Below are positions 8,814 to 16,396 of a stretch of DNA of 28,057 bases, one piece after another; within the stretch, counting starts at the first letter, position 1; every line of letters begins with the position of its first letter. This stretch comes from Cytophagia bacterium (GTDB lineage Bacteria; Bacteroidota; Bacteroidia; Cytophagales; Cyclobacteriaceae): contig JABXIP010000076.1 in assembly GCA_013373005.1 (NCBI GenBank), forward strand, positions 1-28,057. Reading direction: 5' to 3'. A program made the position numbers and the translations under genes. Under the pieces are notes generated by a model, which searched no databases, was not told the origin of the DNA, and was given only the letters and a program-made list of their open reading frames with translations.

Positions 8814-9683
8814 ATGTCAAACACTGATCTAATCATAGAAGAACGCAGTCGCGATATTGGCGACTTTTTAGTTGGCCGATTGATTCCTTTTCGTAAGAAG
8901 AGAATGGTCGGACCTTTTATTTTTATCGACCATATGGGGCCATCAACCATCAAACCGGGTCATTACCTGGATATTGGTCAACATCCGCACATTGGTTTAT
9001 CTACACTCACTTACCTATTGGAGGGAAGTGTTGAACACAGAGATACCTTAGGTACACGTCAATTGATTACACCCGAGTCTGTGGGTTGGATGACAGCGGG
9101 GAAAGGCATAGTACACACAGAAAGAACACCCGAAAGTTTACGCGATGGCAGAGCGTTTACCATGCATGGTTATCAGATTTGGGTGGCTTTACCTAAAGAC
9201 AAGGAGGCAATAGATCCTCAGTTCTCATTTACTGAACCTGAAAAACTACCTGCCTGGCAAGAAGGCGGACTCGAATTTAAGTTGGTGGCAGGAGAAGGGT
9301 TTGGGCATCAATCTCCGGTGCCTGTTTTTTCAGACCTCTTTATGGTAGATGTAAGATCAGAGGAGAAATCGCAGTTGAATATTTCAGGACAGTTAAAAGG
9401 AGAAATAGGTGTTTGCATTGTGGAGGGCTACATTGAGGCTTGCTCTGAAAGAATAGAAAAGGGGAATATGCTGGTTTCTAAAGAAGAAGATATTTGTACA
9501 ATTACCATGGGAGAGAACACACATGTGCTGTTATTTGGGGGAACACCATTTCTTGAAGAGAGACACATCTTTTGGAACTTTGTGGCTTCTGATAAAGAGG
9601 TTATTGAGCAGGCCAAGGAAAATTGGAAAGCTAAGAAGTTTGAAATGTTGGAAGATGATAAGAGTTACATTGCCCTGCCTTGA
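8814..9683 (+). CDS. Pirin family protein
   Basis: Cupin-fold metalloprotein of the pirin family, 289 residues. Some bacterial pirins are quercetinases and others modulate central enzymes, so the precise role is open. The N-terminal cupin carries the full pirin metal set: H57 and H59 in GQHPHIGLSTL, then H101 and E103 in GKGIVHTER. A second cupin-like half with a pirin C-terminal motif (LLFGGTPFLEERHIFWNFV) lies near 240-265. No signal peptide is present, so it is cytosolic. It starts about 50 bp after the aldolase terminator and may be monocistronic. Confidence 0.92.
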   Translation: MSNTDLIIEERSRDIGDFLVGRLIPFRKKRMVGPFIFIDHMGPSTIKPGHYLDIGQHPHIGLSTLTYLLEGSVEHRDTLGTRQLITPESVGWMTAGKGIVHTERTPESLRDGRAFTMHGYQIWVALPKDKEAIDPQFSFTEPEKLPAWQEGGLEFKLVAGEGFGHQSPVPVFSDLFMVDVRSEEKSQLNISGQLKGEIGVCIVEGYIEACSERIEKGNMLVSKEEDICTITMGENTHVLLFGGTPFLEERHIFWNFVASDKEVIEQAKENWKAKKFEMLEDDKSYIALP

Positions 9684-9762
9684 AAAGCTTCCGATAAAGA
9701 GTGAATTCACCCTCTTAACTATATCTTCAACGAGGTTTCATATTTAGCTGATTAATTAGGGT

Positions 9763-10218
9763 ATGGAAAACCTCGGTGAAATCATTAATGAATTAGAGGA
9801 AAGAGCTAGCACCTCTGACAATAAGAATTTAAGCAAGTGGTTGAGTAACTCTGCCAAATTACTCAAGGATCTGGATGAAAGAGGAGTCCAGCCAAGCCAG
9901 TTAGAAAAGGAGTTAGGCGTGCTCAGAAAGCAGCTTGATGCCAACACTCAAGCGAATATGATAAGATCCTTTTACGGAATGTTGTTGGAGTATGCCAGAA
10001 AGAAGTTGAACCTAGTTCCACCTAAATATTATCAGAATCAGTGGATTGGTATTGGGATGGTTGTTTTTGGAATCCCTTTCGGTTTTATGTTCAGTACATC
10101 CTTAGATAATTTTGCTTTTATAGGAATTGGTCTTCCAATTGGCTTATCAATGGGAATTGCAATTGGTACGGAGAAGGATAAAAAGGCTAAAGCAGAGGGT
10201 AGACAATTGAATATTTAA
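9763..10218 (+). CDS. Small membrane protein with glycine-rich C-terminal hairpin, unknown function
   Basis: I do not recognise a characterised family. The 151-residue protein has a charged helical N-terminal half (about 1-85, Lys/Glu/Leu-rich with coiled-coil potential). Two hydrophobic segments follow at roughly 93-110 and 115-135, the second being a Gly/small-residue zipper (GIGLPIGLSMGIAIG). The end is a basic polar tail (EKDKKAKAEGRQL). This suggests a small integral membrane protein with the soluble domain in the cytoplasm. It precedes another small membrane protein by 37 bp, so the two are probably co-expressed. Confidence 0.75.
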   Translation: MENLGEIINELEERASTSDNKNLSKWLSNSAKLLKDLDERGVQPSQLEKELGVLRKQLDANTQANMIRSFYGMLLEYARKKLNLVPPKYYQNQWIGIGMVVFGIPFGFMFSTSLDNFAFIGIGLPIGLSMGIAIGTEKDKKAKAEGRQLNI

Positions 10219-10255
10219 CCTGAAATTCTATATTTTCAGAGGCTGATTTTTTCAA

Positions 10256-10756
10256 ATGTCTAGTTTTAGAATTCGTCCAAGATTCAGAGAAGAGCTCCCC
10301 TTAAAAGGCTCAGACTATGTTCATCAACTAAAAGCAGCGATTGACGCTAGCACTGAGTTTACGGGTATGGTGTCTGATAACTATGCCGTAATAAAAATTC
10401 CATCTGAAGAAAGACACTATTGGTCGCCACAACTGGCACTGACCATCGAGCCTTATGAAGAAAAAGAGGCTGTTTTTATTAGAGGCCTTTACGGACCTAA
10501 ACCCAGTGTTTGGGCAGTGTTTTTTATGTCTTATGCTGCATTGGGCGTCTTGTCTTTGTTCGTTGGCGTATTTGGGCTTTCTCAAATTATGCTCAAAAAA
10601 CCAGCACCCATTTTGTGGCTAATTCCGGCTTTTGCAGTGGTAGCATTGGTCTTGTACTTAATTGCTCAGGCAGGGCAGAAGGTTGGAGCAGAGCAAATGT
10701 TTAGAATCCACCATTTCTATGAAGGTCTGTTCAAAGACAAGGTGAAGATTAGCTAG
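10256..10756 (+). CDS. Conserved-looking two-span membrane protein, unknown function
   Basis: A 166-residue protein with no recognised function. The first ~85 residues are soluble and look like a mixed alpha/beta domain (YAVIKIPSEERHYWSPQLALTIEP). GLYGPKPSVW leads into two hydrophobic spans at about 89-110 and 118-138, then a polar C-terminus. It follows the glycine-zipper membrane protein on the same strand and ends just before a strong hairpin whose T-tract favours the opposite strand. It could be a stress-envelope or membrane-sensor accessory protein, but nothing in the sequence decides this. Confidence 0.75.
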   Translation: MSSFRIRPRFREELPLKGSDYVHQLKAAIDASTEFTGMVSDNYAVIKIPSEERHYWSPQLALTIEPYEEKEAVFIRGLYGPKPSVWAVFFMSYAALGVLSLFVGVFGLSQIMLKKPAPILWLIPAFAVVALVLYLIAQAGQKVGAEQMFRIHHFYEGLFKDKVKIS

Positions 10757-10759
10757 AAA

Positions 10760-10783
10760 AGAAAAAAGCCCCTTTCGGGGCTT
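10760..10783 (-). terminator. GC-rich terminator hairpin, minus-strand T-tract
   Basis: A 7-bp stem (AAGCCCC at 10766-10772 with GGGGCTT at 10777-10783, loop TTTC) is followed on the minus strand by six T residues. It begins 1 bp after the stop codon of the 51-residue minus-strand ORF. On the plus strand it lies 9 bp after the stop at 10756 but has no strong T-tract, so it may work in both directions with a minus-strand preference. Confidence 0.85.
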
Positions 10784-10784
10784 C

Positions 10785-10940
10785 TTACTTACCTTTTCGG
10801 TAATGATCCACAAGTATATCTCTCACTGAAACGCGCTGGTGATTGAAACTTTGTGAACTTCTCTCATGAGATATGTCTGAACTAGTTTTAACCTTCTCAT
10901 TTTGTGACATATCCACTTGATTAGACTTATGTGTCTCCAT
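10785..10940 (-). CDS. 51-residue hydrophilic small protein, candidate gene
   Basis: ATG at 10940, TAA at 10785-10787. The product is hydrophilic and rich in Ser, Lys, His and Asp, with no membrane segment. It begins METHKSNQVDMSQNEKV and ends in the more ordered-looking VSVRDILVDHYRKGK. I do not recognise it. Support for it being real is contextual. A strong Rho-independent terminator starts 1 bp past its stop, a perfect LacI-type operator lies 74-87 bp upstream of its start, and an 18-bp motif repeated near fba directly precedes the ATG. If expressed, it would join the same regulon as the GH31 and Sus genes. It could instead be a small regulatory RNA with this frame incidental. Confidence 0.5.
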   Translation of the reverse strand: METHKSNQVDMSQNEKVKTSSDISHERSSQSFNHQRVSVRDILVDHYRKGK

Positions 10941-10941
10941 C

Positions 10942-10959
10942 TAGTTTACTTTACTTATA
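10942..10959 (-). repeat. 18-bp motif shared with the fba upstream region
   Basis: TAGTTTACTTTACTTATA occurs identically at 10942-10959 and 7522-7539, in the same orientation. Here, read on the minus strand, it ends 1 nt before the ATG of the 51-residue ORF. Confidence 0.7.
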
Positions 10960-11013
10960 ACAAAACCAAAAATCGCCTGTTATGGCGTAACTCCATTTTC
11001 TGCTTCAATATTA

Positions 11014-11027
11014 TGCAAACGTTTGCA
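11014..11027. promoter_or_regulatory. LacI-type operator 3, perfect palindrome
   Basis: TGCAAACGTTTGCA is a perfect 14-bp palindrome, the best copy in the window. Another TGCAAA half-site follows at 11031-11036. The nearest downstream start on either strand is the 51-residue minus-strand ORF, 74 bp away. Confidence 0.8.
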
Positions 11028-11079
11028 CAATGCAAAGCAACTCCAAGGATTTTAGAAAATTCAATTAGAAATTTTTAGA

Positions 11080-11104
11080 TTGATATGAATACCATTCATA
11101 TCAA
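11080..11104. promoter_or_regulatory. 25-bp dyad, 11-bp perfect arms
   Basis: TTGATATGAAT at 11080-11090 is perfectly inverted at 11094-11104 around ACC. It has no adjacent T-tract on either strand. It could be an operator for another regulator or a weak structure downstream of the decayed lipoprotein gene. Confidence 0.5.
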
Positions 11105-11184
11105 TAGAGTTTCACAGCAATGGCATAAGTCATCTATTTCCGCTTCTTTATTCAGCAGAAGAATATTTGGAGCGATTAATTTTT

Positions 11185-11558
11185 TTAAGGCAATGGCCTG
11201 AAATAGTACATAATTATATCCCGAATATAGTTTTTCATTCCATCAAAGTCTGACGGGTTCTGTGCGTTAGGTTGATGATTTTTGAGAAATTTCAGGTTGG
11301 CTTCTCCAGCGCTTTTCTCATTTTTTTAGGTGAGCGTTCCGATCAATGATGAGCTAACAAAATCGCCCGACAACTTGGTGATACCATTGCGATTTTCCCA
11401 AAGGAGTTGTTTTCTCGTAGTGACGACAAGATCCATACCGCCAGCTTTGCCTCCTTCGACTGGGCTATTTTTAGACGTTATTCATGAAGTCTACCGTTTT
11501 TTCCTGCTGACAGGTGCAGAAGAAGAGAGCCAAAAAAAGCACAGAGAAGATTCCTCAA
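11185..11558 (-). pseudogene. Decayed lipoprotein gene downstream of the esterase gene
   Basis: Minus-strand translation recovers about 124 codons of protein-like sequence broken by three lesions. From a TTG at 11558 the frame gives MRNLLCAF. Reading one base fewer in the seven-T run (plus-strand A-run 11532-11538) continues as LALFFCTCQQEKTVDFMNNV, which completes a lipoprotein signal with a lipobox cysteine. A second shift near 11465-11476 leads into NSPVEGGKAGGMDLVV and on through KLSGDFVSSSLIGTLT. An in-frame TAA at 11326-11328 follows, after which the same frame resumes (KNEKSAGEANLKFLKNHQ) and ends in YYFRPLP at a TAA (11185-11187). The family is not recognised. It lies 22 bp past the esterase stop on the same strand, so it was probably the last gene of the Sus-like operon. 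Sequencing error in homopolymers could explain the shifts but not readily the TAA. Confidence 0.65.
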
Positions 11559-11580
11559 AAGGAAATGATTGAAAGCATTG

Positions 11581-12954
11581 TTAGTTCAATATATCACCCA
11601 ACAATGTCTTAAAGTCGTTCGATTGGTACATTCCCTGTCCATCGTGACCGATACCATCTACCACCACCTTTGTGGAGTTATGCTGACTGCTGTATTCGCT
11701 TTCCAGCCAGGCGTAGATGTGTTCTCCTCTTTTGAATCGGGAGGAACCTAGCAAAATGGCTCCACAATCATTGGTATTCAAGGCTGGGTCAGCTTGCGAG
11801 CCATTGCCGAGGAAATAGGTAAAGTTTCTGCTCAACAGGTTGGCATCCATTTGAGTCTCTCCCTGTGCACTTACATAGGCAGGTGGATTGGTGTAACCCA
11901 ATGGCCACTGATTGTATGAAGCACAGCCGCTTGGGGTGTAGAACTGATTGTTTTGCTCGTCATAGCGCTTTTCATCTGGATAGTAGAAGTACTGACTATT
12001 GGTAACAACATAGTCGAAAGAGAGGTGGCTGATTTGTGATTCTGCCTGGTTGGCCAAACCATAAACCTGTGTAAACAATCCGCCCGATGAGTGGCCTGTT
12101 ACAATTACTTTTTCCAGCACAGGAAAAGCTTCCCGATCAGATAATCTGGTCAGAATTGCATCAATGGCTTCAAATGAGCTGATTTTAGTATTGCTGGTTG
12201 ATTTTTGTCCTTCTCTCCAGTCGCTGTTCCAATACAGGTCGTTATTGGATGCTGTGGAGTTATCCTTGAATTCAGGGGAGATCAAGATGGTGTTTTCCAT
12301 TAGGCCCTCGCTATTTAGCGGGTTGACTAGAAAGTTGAAATAGTTGTCAGCATCTCTGTTGGCGCCATGCACCACAATGATGGCGTATTTCAGCTTTTCC
12401 CATTGTGCATTTTCAAGGTAGATTGGGTAGTTGGCATAGAACCTAAAGTTGCCGCTATTCTGTGAGGCATCCTGTAGGCTGACGGTTCTATAACAGTCTT
12501 GTGAGGCTGATGTACATGCAGGCATTTCTCTGACAACACCATCCTCCATGGTGGTAAAGGCGAGAACTATGTCCTGAGACAAAACCTGGCCATTACTTCC
12601 TATAGCTGCTGCCTTTATCTTGATTTCGTACTGGGTTTCATAGTCTAAGTCTTCGAAAGAAAGAATGGCTTTCGAGGAGGCGTTGGAATAGCTTACACTG
12701 AAATCAGGAGTTCCTGAGGATGTAGTCACGGTGAGTGCCGCCATAAAACTGCTGGTATTCAGCGTAGCTGAGAAAACAAATTCAACCTGAGTATCGATTG
12801 GAATATTGGTTGCTCCATTGCTGATGGAACCTCCATTAGCATTAATGCCCAGAAGGGTTATTTCTTCGGGTGTTGTGTCTTCTCCACCACCACAACCACA
12901 AAGTACCAATAGTAGAAGTATAAGGTACAATGGGTTTCCTATCCTTTTTATCAT
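11581..12954 (-). CDS. Exported alpha/beta-hydrolase lipoprotein with Big_5-like domain
   Basis: Predicted lipoprotein of 457 residues combining a binding domain and an esterase-like domain. A signal peptide ends in the lipobox LCGC (C21), followed by GGGED. Residues about 30-135 form an Ig-like Big_5-type domain (NIPIDTQVEFVFSATLNTSSF, then LDYETQYEIKI). From about 165 comes an alpha/beta-hydrolase: HGANRDADNYF with the oxyanion region near 196, the nucleophile elbow VTGHSSGG with S289, and a likely catalytic H437 in DGIGHDG. The acid residue is not certain. Several cysteines (C147, C154, C344, C397) suggest disulfides. The Ig-like domain resembles that of the preceding lamin-tail lipoprotein, so the two may act together on the surface. 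Substrate unknown; peptidase activity cannot be excluded. Confidence 0.8.
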   Translation of the reverse strand: MIKRIGNPLYLILLLLVLCGCGGGEDTTPEEITLLGINANGGSISNGATNIPIDTQVEFVFSATLNTSSFMAALTVTTSSGTPDFSVSYSNASSKAILSFEDLDYETQYEIKIKAAAIGSNGQVLSQDIVLAFTTMEDGVVREMPACTSASQDCYRTVSLQDASQNSGNFRFYANYPIYLENAQWEKLKYAIIVVHGANRDADNYFNFLVNPLNSEGLMENTILISPEFKDNSTASNNDLYWNSDWREGQKSTSNTKISSFEAIDAILTRLSDREAFPVLEKVIVTGHSSGGLFTQVYGLANQAESQISHLSFDYVVTNSQYFYYPDEKRYDEQNNQFYTPSGCASYNQWPLGYTNPPAYVSAQGETQMDANLLSRNFTYFLGNGSQADPALNTNDCGAILLGSSRFKRGEHIYAWLESEYSSQHNSTKVVVDGIGHDGQGMYQSNDFKTLLGDILN

Positions 12955-12967
12955 GCTTTGAATTTAT

Positions 12968-13015
12968 GAGTTCCTGGCATATCCGAGGCTTTCACCTTCG
13001 AATATGCCGGAACTC
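12968..13015 (-). promoter_or_regulatory. Long intercistronic hairpin
   Basis: A stem of about 18 bp with a single bulged T pairs 12968-12986 with 12998-13015 around an 11-nt loop. It fills much of the 89-bp gap between the lamin-tail gene and the hydrolase gene. There is no T-tract after it on the minus strand, so it may act in mRNA processing, stability or partial attenuation rather than as a simple terminator. Confidence 0.6.
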
Positions 13016-13043
13016 CTGCTATTTAATAGAATTGTATGATTAC

Positions 13044-14888
13044 TTAAAAATTGCTACCATCTGCTTTTTTGCCCGGAGAAAATGCCAGGGCAGTATTGGC
13101 AGCAGTGTGCAGCATATAAGGTCCGGTTATATCCGGTGAACGAGTGATCGACTGATCCGCACCGAAGTCGAGACCGGTTCCTTCAACTGCGGTATCGAAA
13201 GTCAGGTATTCATTTCCATTGGCATCGTGCAGATAGATTTTATCTCCTGAATTATTGAGGTTCATATTTCCCGAAGTAGAAACTGCTACCTGCGCATTTC
13301 CGAAATCGCCTGCCGGGGTTCCACCACCAAAGAGCACATACACTCCATGGGCTGGGATCACGGTTCCGTTAGGGAAGGTATGTCTTGGAGTGAGTGAACC
13401 GATTTGGTCTTCATCATAAAGAGTGAAGCCACTTAAATCTATTTCGCTATTGCTGTCATTATAGAATTCGATGAACTCATCTTCCGAAGCACTTCTGGTA
13501 CCATCACCATTAGCATCTCCCGCACTGCCACTTGCCGGATCGAAGAGTACTTCATTGATGATCAGCCCCTGACCTGAATTACCACCACTCATGTCGAAGG
13601 CACTTCCGTCAATCATGGTGCCTGGTGTGAAGGTTAGAGCAGCATTGGCTACTGTATGCATTGTATAGTCACCTGTGATATCAGGTGAACGGGTAATAGA
13701 TTGATCTGAACCAAAGTCGAGGCCTGCACCTTCAACCGCAGTGTCGAAAGTGAGGTATTCATTGCCGTTGGCATCATGCAGGTAAATTTTGTCTCCTGCG
13801 TTGTTCAGGTTCATGTTTCCGGTTGTTGAAACCCCTACCATGGCTCCTCCGAAGTCTCCGGAAGGTGTTCCGCCACCGAAGAGTACATATACTCCGTGTG
13901 CAGGGATAATGGTTCCATTGGCGAAGGTATGTCTCGGGGTAAGTGAACCGATTTGATCTTCATCGTAGAGGTTAAATCCGCTCAGGTCAATTTCAACATC
14001 GCTGTCGTTGATGAACTCGATGAATTCGTCTTCTGAAGCACTTCTGCTACCATCGCCATTGGCATCTCCTGCCGAACCTGATGGTGGATCGAATAATACT
14101 TCATTGATGATTAGTCCGCGGCCTCCGGCATCATTATCTTCAATTCTGAAGGAAACTTCCTGCTCTGTAGCTTCAATGGCATTGGTTACATTTTCGACAC
14201 TAACAATCACATCTTCCAAACCTTCGACCTCCACATCGTCTACTGCGGTTAAGGTGATGTTTCCTGAGGACTGGCCTGCCGGAATAGTAATAGAGGTTCC
14301 ACTTGCGATGTAGTCTGTCAATGTGGTAGCGGCACCACTAAAGCCAAGCTCTACCGTTACAAGTGCATTAACAGGTTCGCTCATCGTTGCAGTTACTGTG
14401 GCTACACCTCCGGCTTCGGAAATGGCAGACATATCAGTTGACAGGGTAACATTAGGTGGTACAAACTCCTTCACGGTGAAGGTGTAGGAGATACTCTCTG
14501 CCAGCTCGTTTCCATCTTCTCCATAGGCTCCGGCAGGCAATGAAATGGTATATTCCGTTTCATAGTCGAGCTCGGCAGTGTTGGTAATGGTTACAATGGA
14601 GTTAGAATTGGTATAACTGAAACTCTTGCTCATTTCTCCCGAGGAGGAAGAAATGGAGAGCGCACTCTCAAAGGCGGAGGTATTAAGAGAGTGGCTAGAG
14701 ATAACCTCAAGGCTAATGTTTGTATCGATCCCTGTGGGGTTGTCTTTCAGATTGGTTTCATTGACATTGGCCTTCAAAATGCGCAGGGCATTGGAAATAG
14801 GTTGCTCGTCATCGTTTTTACAAGCAACTACGACAACTAGCAAGGCTAGGGCAAAAAGTGCCAGGGTCTTAGGTCGTCTGTTTTTCAT
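13044..14888 (-). CDS. Surface lipoprotein with Big_5-like, Calx-beta and two lamin-tail domains
   Basis: Large predicted surface lipoprotein without a recognisable enzyme domain. The ATG at 14888 (MKNRRPKTLALFALALL) gives a classic lipoprotein signal; an upstream ATG at 14909 adds seven residues. Counting from 14909, the lipobox cysteine is C30, followed by KNDDE. This resembles the acidic lipoprotein export signal described for surface lipoproteins in Bacteroidota. Next come an Ig-like Big_5-type domain (about 40-147), a Calx-beta domain (about 150-260, with AVDDVEVEGLEDVIVSV), and two nearly identical lamin-tail domains (265-430 and 448-613). Each LTD carries a DANGDG...E loop fitting an EF-hand-like calcium site. 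It sits 35 bp behind the DASS carrier gene (15 bp for the longer form). A role in binding or displaying a substrate or partner enzyme is inferred. Confidence 0.85.
   Translation of the reverse strand: MKNRRPKTLALFALALLVVVVACKNDDEQPISNALRILKANVNETNLKDNPTGIDTNISLEVISSHSLNTSAFESALSISSSSGEMSKSFSYTNSNSIVTITNTAELDYETEYTISLPAGAYGEDGNELAESISYTFTVKEFVPPNVTLSTDMSAISEAGGVATVTATMSEPVNALVTVELGFSGAATTLTDYIASGTSITIPAGQSSGNITLTAVDDVEVEGLEDVIVSVENVTNAIEATEQEVSFRIEDNDAGGRGLIINEVLFDPPSGSAGDANGDGSRSASEDEFIEFINDSDVEIDLSGFNLYDEDQIGSLTPRHTFANGTIIPAHGVYVLFGGGTPSGDFGGAMVGVSTTGNMNLNNAGDKIYLHDANGNEYLTFDTAVEGAGLDFGSDQSITRSPDITGDYTMHTVANAALTFTPGTMIDGSAFDMSGGNSGQGLIINEVLFDPASGSAGDANGDGTRSASEDEFIEFYNDSNSEIDLSGFTLYDEDQIGSLTPRHTFPNGTVIPAHGVYVLFGGGTPAGDFGNAQVAVSTSGNMNLNNSGDKIYLHDANGNEYLTFDTAVEGTGLDFGADQSITRSPDITGPYMLHTAANTALAFSPGKKADGSNF
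13071..13568 (-). repeat. Lamin-tail domain copy 2
   Basis: This segment encodes 166 residues aligned without gaps to copy 1. By hand count, 143 of 166 residues match. Many synonymous codons differ, so the copies are not identical at DNA level. Confidence 0.9.
13620..14117 (-). repeat. Lamin-tail domain copy 1
   Basis: The first of two in-frame 498-bp direct repeats within the lamin-tail lipoprotein gene. The linker between the copies is 17 residues, rich in Gly and Ser. Confidence 0.9.
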
Positions 14889-14923
14889 GTCAGTATTTTT
14901 AAGTGTCATTTTCTAAGAGTTGT

Positions 14924-16396
14924 TTATTCGCCAACCAGGTTTGAATACTGATCGGGTACTATGTTCCATATGGCAGGTAGTAGAAAGTAAATCATGAGGG
15001 TGATGAAGAAGATGGAGATGATATTCATCCATACTCCGGCTCTCATCATATCAGGAATTCTCAGATAACCCGAGCCAAAAACCACCGCATTGGGAGGTGT
15101 TGCTACAGGTAGCATAAATGCACAGGAAGCGGCTAAAGTGGCCGAAACCATCAACATATATGGGTTCATATTAAAGGCTATGGCCATGGGTGCCAGGATG
15201 GGTAACAACATGGCAGTTGTGGCCAGATTCGATGTCAGCTCTGTGAGGAAATTTACCGTGGCTACTAGAATCAGAATCACCAGAATCATGGCAATGCCAT
15301 CTACCATGGATATCTGACTTCCGAGCCAAAGGGCAAGTCCGGTTGATCCGAAAGCCTCTGCCAGAGCCATACCACCACCGAAAAGTAAAATGATGCCCCA
15401 AGGCATTTTCACAGCCTCTTCCCAGTTGATAATCCTTTCTCCTTTTTTGCTGGAAGGAAGGATGAAAAGCACTATGGCTGCTACAATAGCAATGATGGTG
15501 TCATCCAAGGAAGGGATTAGTTTCTGAAGCAGGAAGGATCTTGAAATCCAGCAGAAAGCAGTGATCACAAATACGATTAACACGTATTTTTCTTCCCTGC
15601 CGAGCTTGCCCAGCTCCTTCAATAGAAGGCTGATTTCCTTTCTTCCACCAGGGAATTCATGGGTCTTCAACTTAAAGGCATATTTAGTCAGGTATTTCCA
15701 GCAAGCGAAAAGTAGAATTACCGAAACGGGTAGGCCAAACTGAAACCATTGAAAGAAGGAAATTTCTACTCCATAGGTCTCTTCTACTACGCCCACTAAA
15801 ACAAGGTTAGGAGGGGTTCCTATGAGAGTAGCCATACCTCCAATGGATGCACTGTAGGCGATAGCGAGCATCAGGGCTTTCCCGAACATATCGGAAATCC
15901 TCTTTTCAACCAGGGCACTATCATTCAACTGACTGACGATAGCCATACCGATGGGCAGCATCATGACCGATGTAGCGGTGTTGGAAATCCACATTGAAAG
16001 GAAGGCTGTTGCCAGCATAAAGCCCAGGATGATATTCACCATGTTGGTGCCGATGGCATTGATAATGGTGAGGGCTATCCGTTTGTGCAGGTTCCATTTT
16101 TCTATGGCAATGGCTATGACAAAGCCTCCGACATACAGGAATACATATTTATGTCCGAAAGCAGCCGTTGTGCTGGCTAGGTCCATTACATTGAAGACCG
16201 GGAAGAGCACAATAGGCAGCAGGGCTGTTACTGCTATTGGAATAGCTTCGGTTACCCACCAGATAGCAATCCATATGGTCATGGCCAGCAGATGGAAGGC
16301 ATTTTCCGGCATAGATTCCGGACCGCCAATGGTTTCCAACAGCATAAAGACCAATGGTCCAAGTATGAGTGATATTAACCTTCGCTTATCTCTCAT
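14924..16396 (-). CDS. SLC13/DASS family sodium-coupled carboxylate or anion transporter
   Basis: Predicted inner-membrane divalent anion:sodium symporter; family members carry succinate, citrate, sulfate or related anions. About 490 residues with 11-12 hydrophobic segments. The first ion-binding motif is WISNTATSVMMLP and the second is ELTSNLATTAMLLP, where the canonical SNT is SNL, a variation comparable to SNV in some animal members. The frame extends upstream to a TTG at 16462, deep inside the SGNH gene. The ATG at 16396 leaves an 11-bp overlap with that gene and gives a normal N-terminus (MRDKRRLISLILG), so it is preferred. Its place between two predicted esterases suggests uptake of a carboxylate they release, which is an inference. 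Confidence 0.88.
   Translation of the reverse strand: MRDKRRLISLILGPLVFMLLETIGGPESMPENAFHLLAMTIWIAIWWVTEAIPIAVTALLPIVLFPVFNVMDLASTTAAFGHKYVFLYVGGFVIAIAIEKWNLHKRIALTIINAIGTNMVNIILGFMLATAFLSMWISNTATSVMMLPIGMAIVSQLNDSALVEKRISDMFGKALMLAIAYSASIGGMATLIGTPPNLVLVGVVEETYGVEISFFQWFQFGLPVSVILLFACWKYLTKYAFKLKTHEFPGGRKEISLLLKELGKLGREEKYVLIVFVITAFCWISRSFLLQKLIPSLDDTIIAIVAAIVLFILPSSKKGERIINWEEAVKMPWGIILLFGGGMALAEAFGSTGLALWLGSQISMVDGIAMILVILILVATVNFLTELTSNLATTAMLLPILAPMAIAFNMNPYMLMVSATLAASCAFMLPVATPPNAVVFGSGYLRIPDMMRAGVWMNIISIFFITLMIYFLLPAIWNIVPDQYSNLVGE

Noticed and set aside
9695..9722. Imperfect hairpin after the pirin gene as a terminator
   Set aside because: The stem has a two-base bulge and no T-tract follows it, so support is too weak.
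11330..11572. Plus-strand open frame of 80 codons
   Set aside because: It is antisense to the broken lipoprotein gene, whose minus-strand translation is clearly more protein-like; the plus-strand product has low-complexity, non-protein-like composition.
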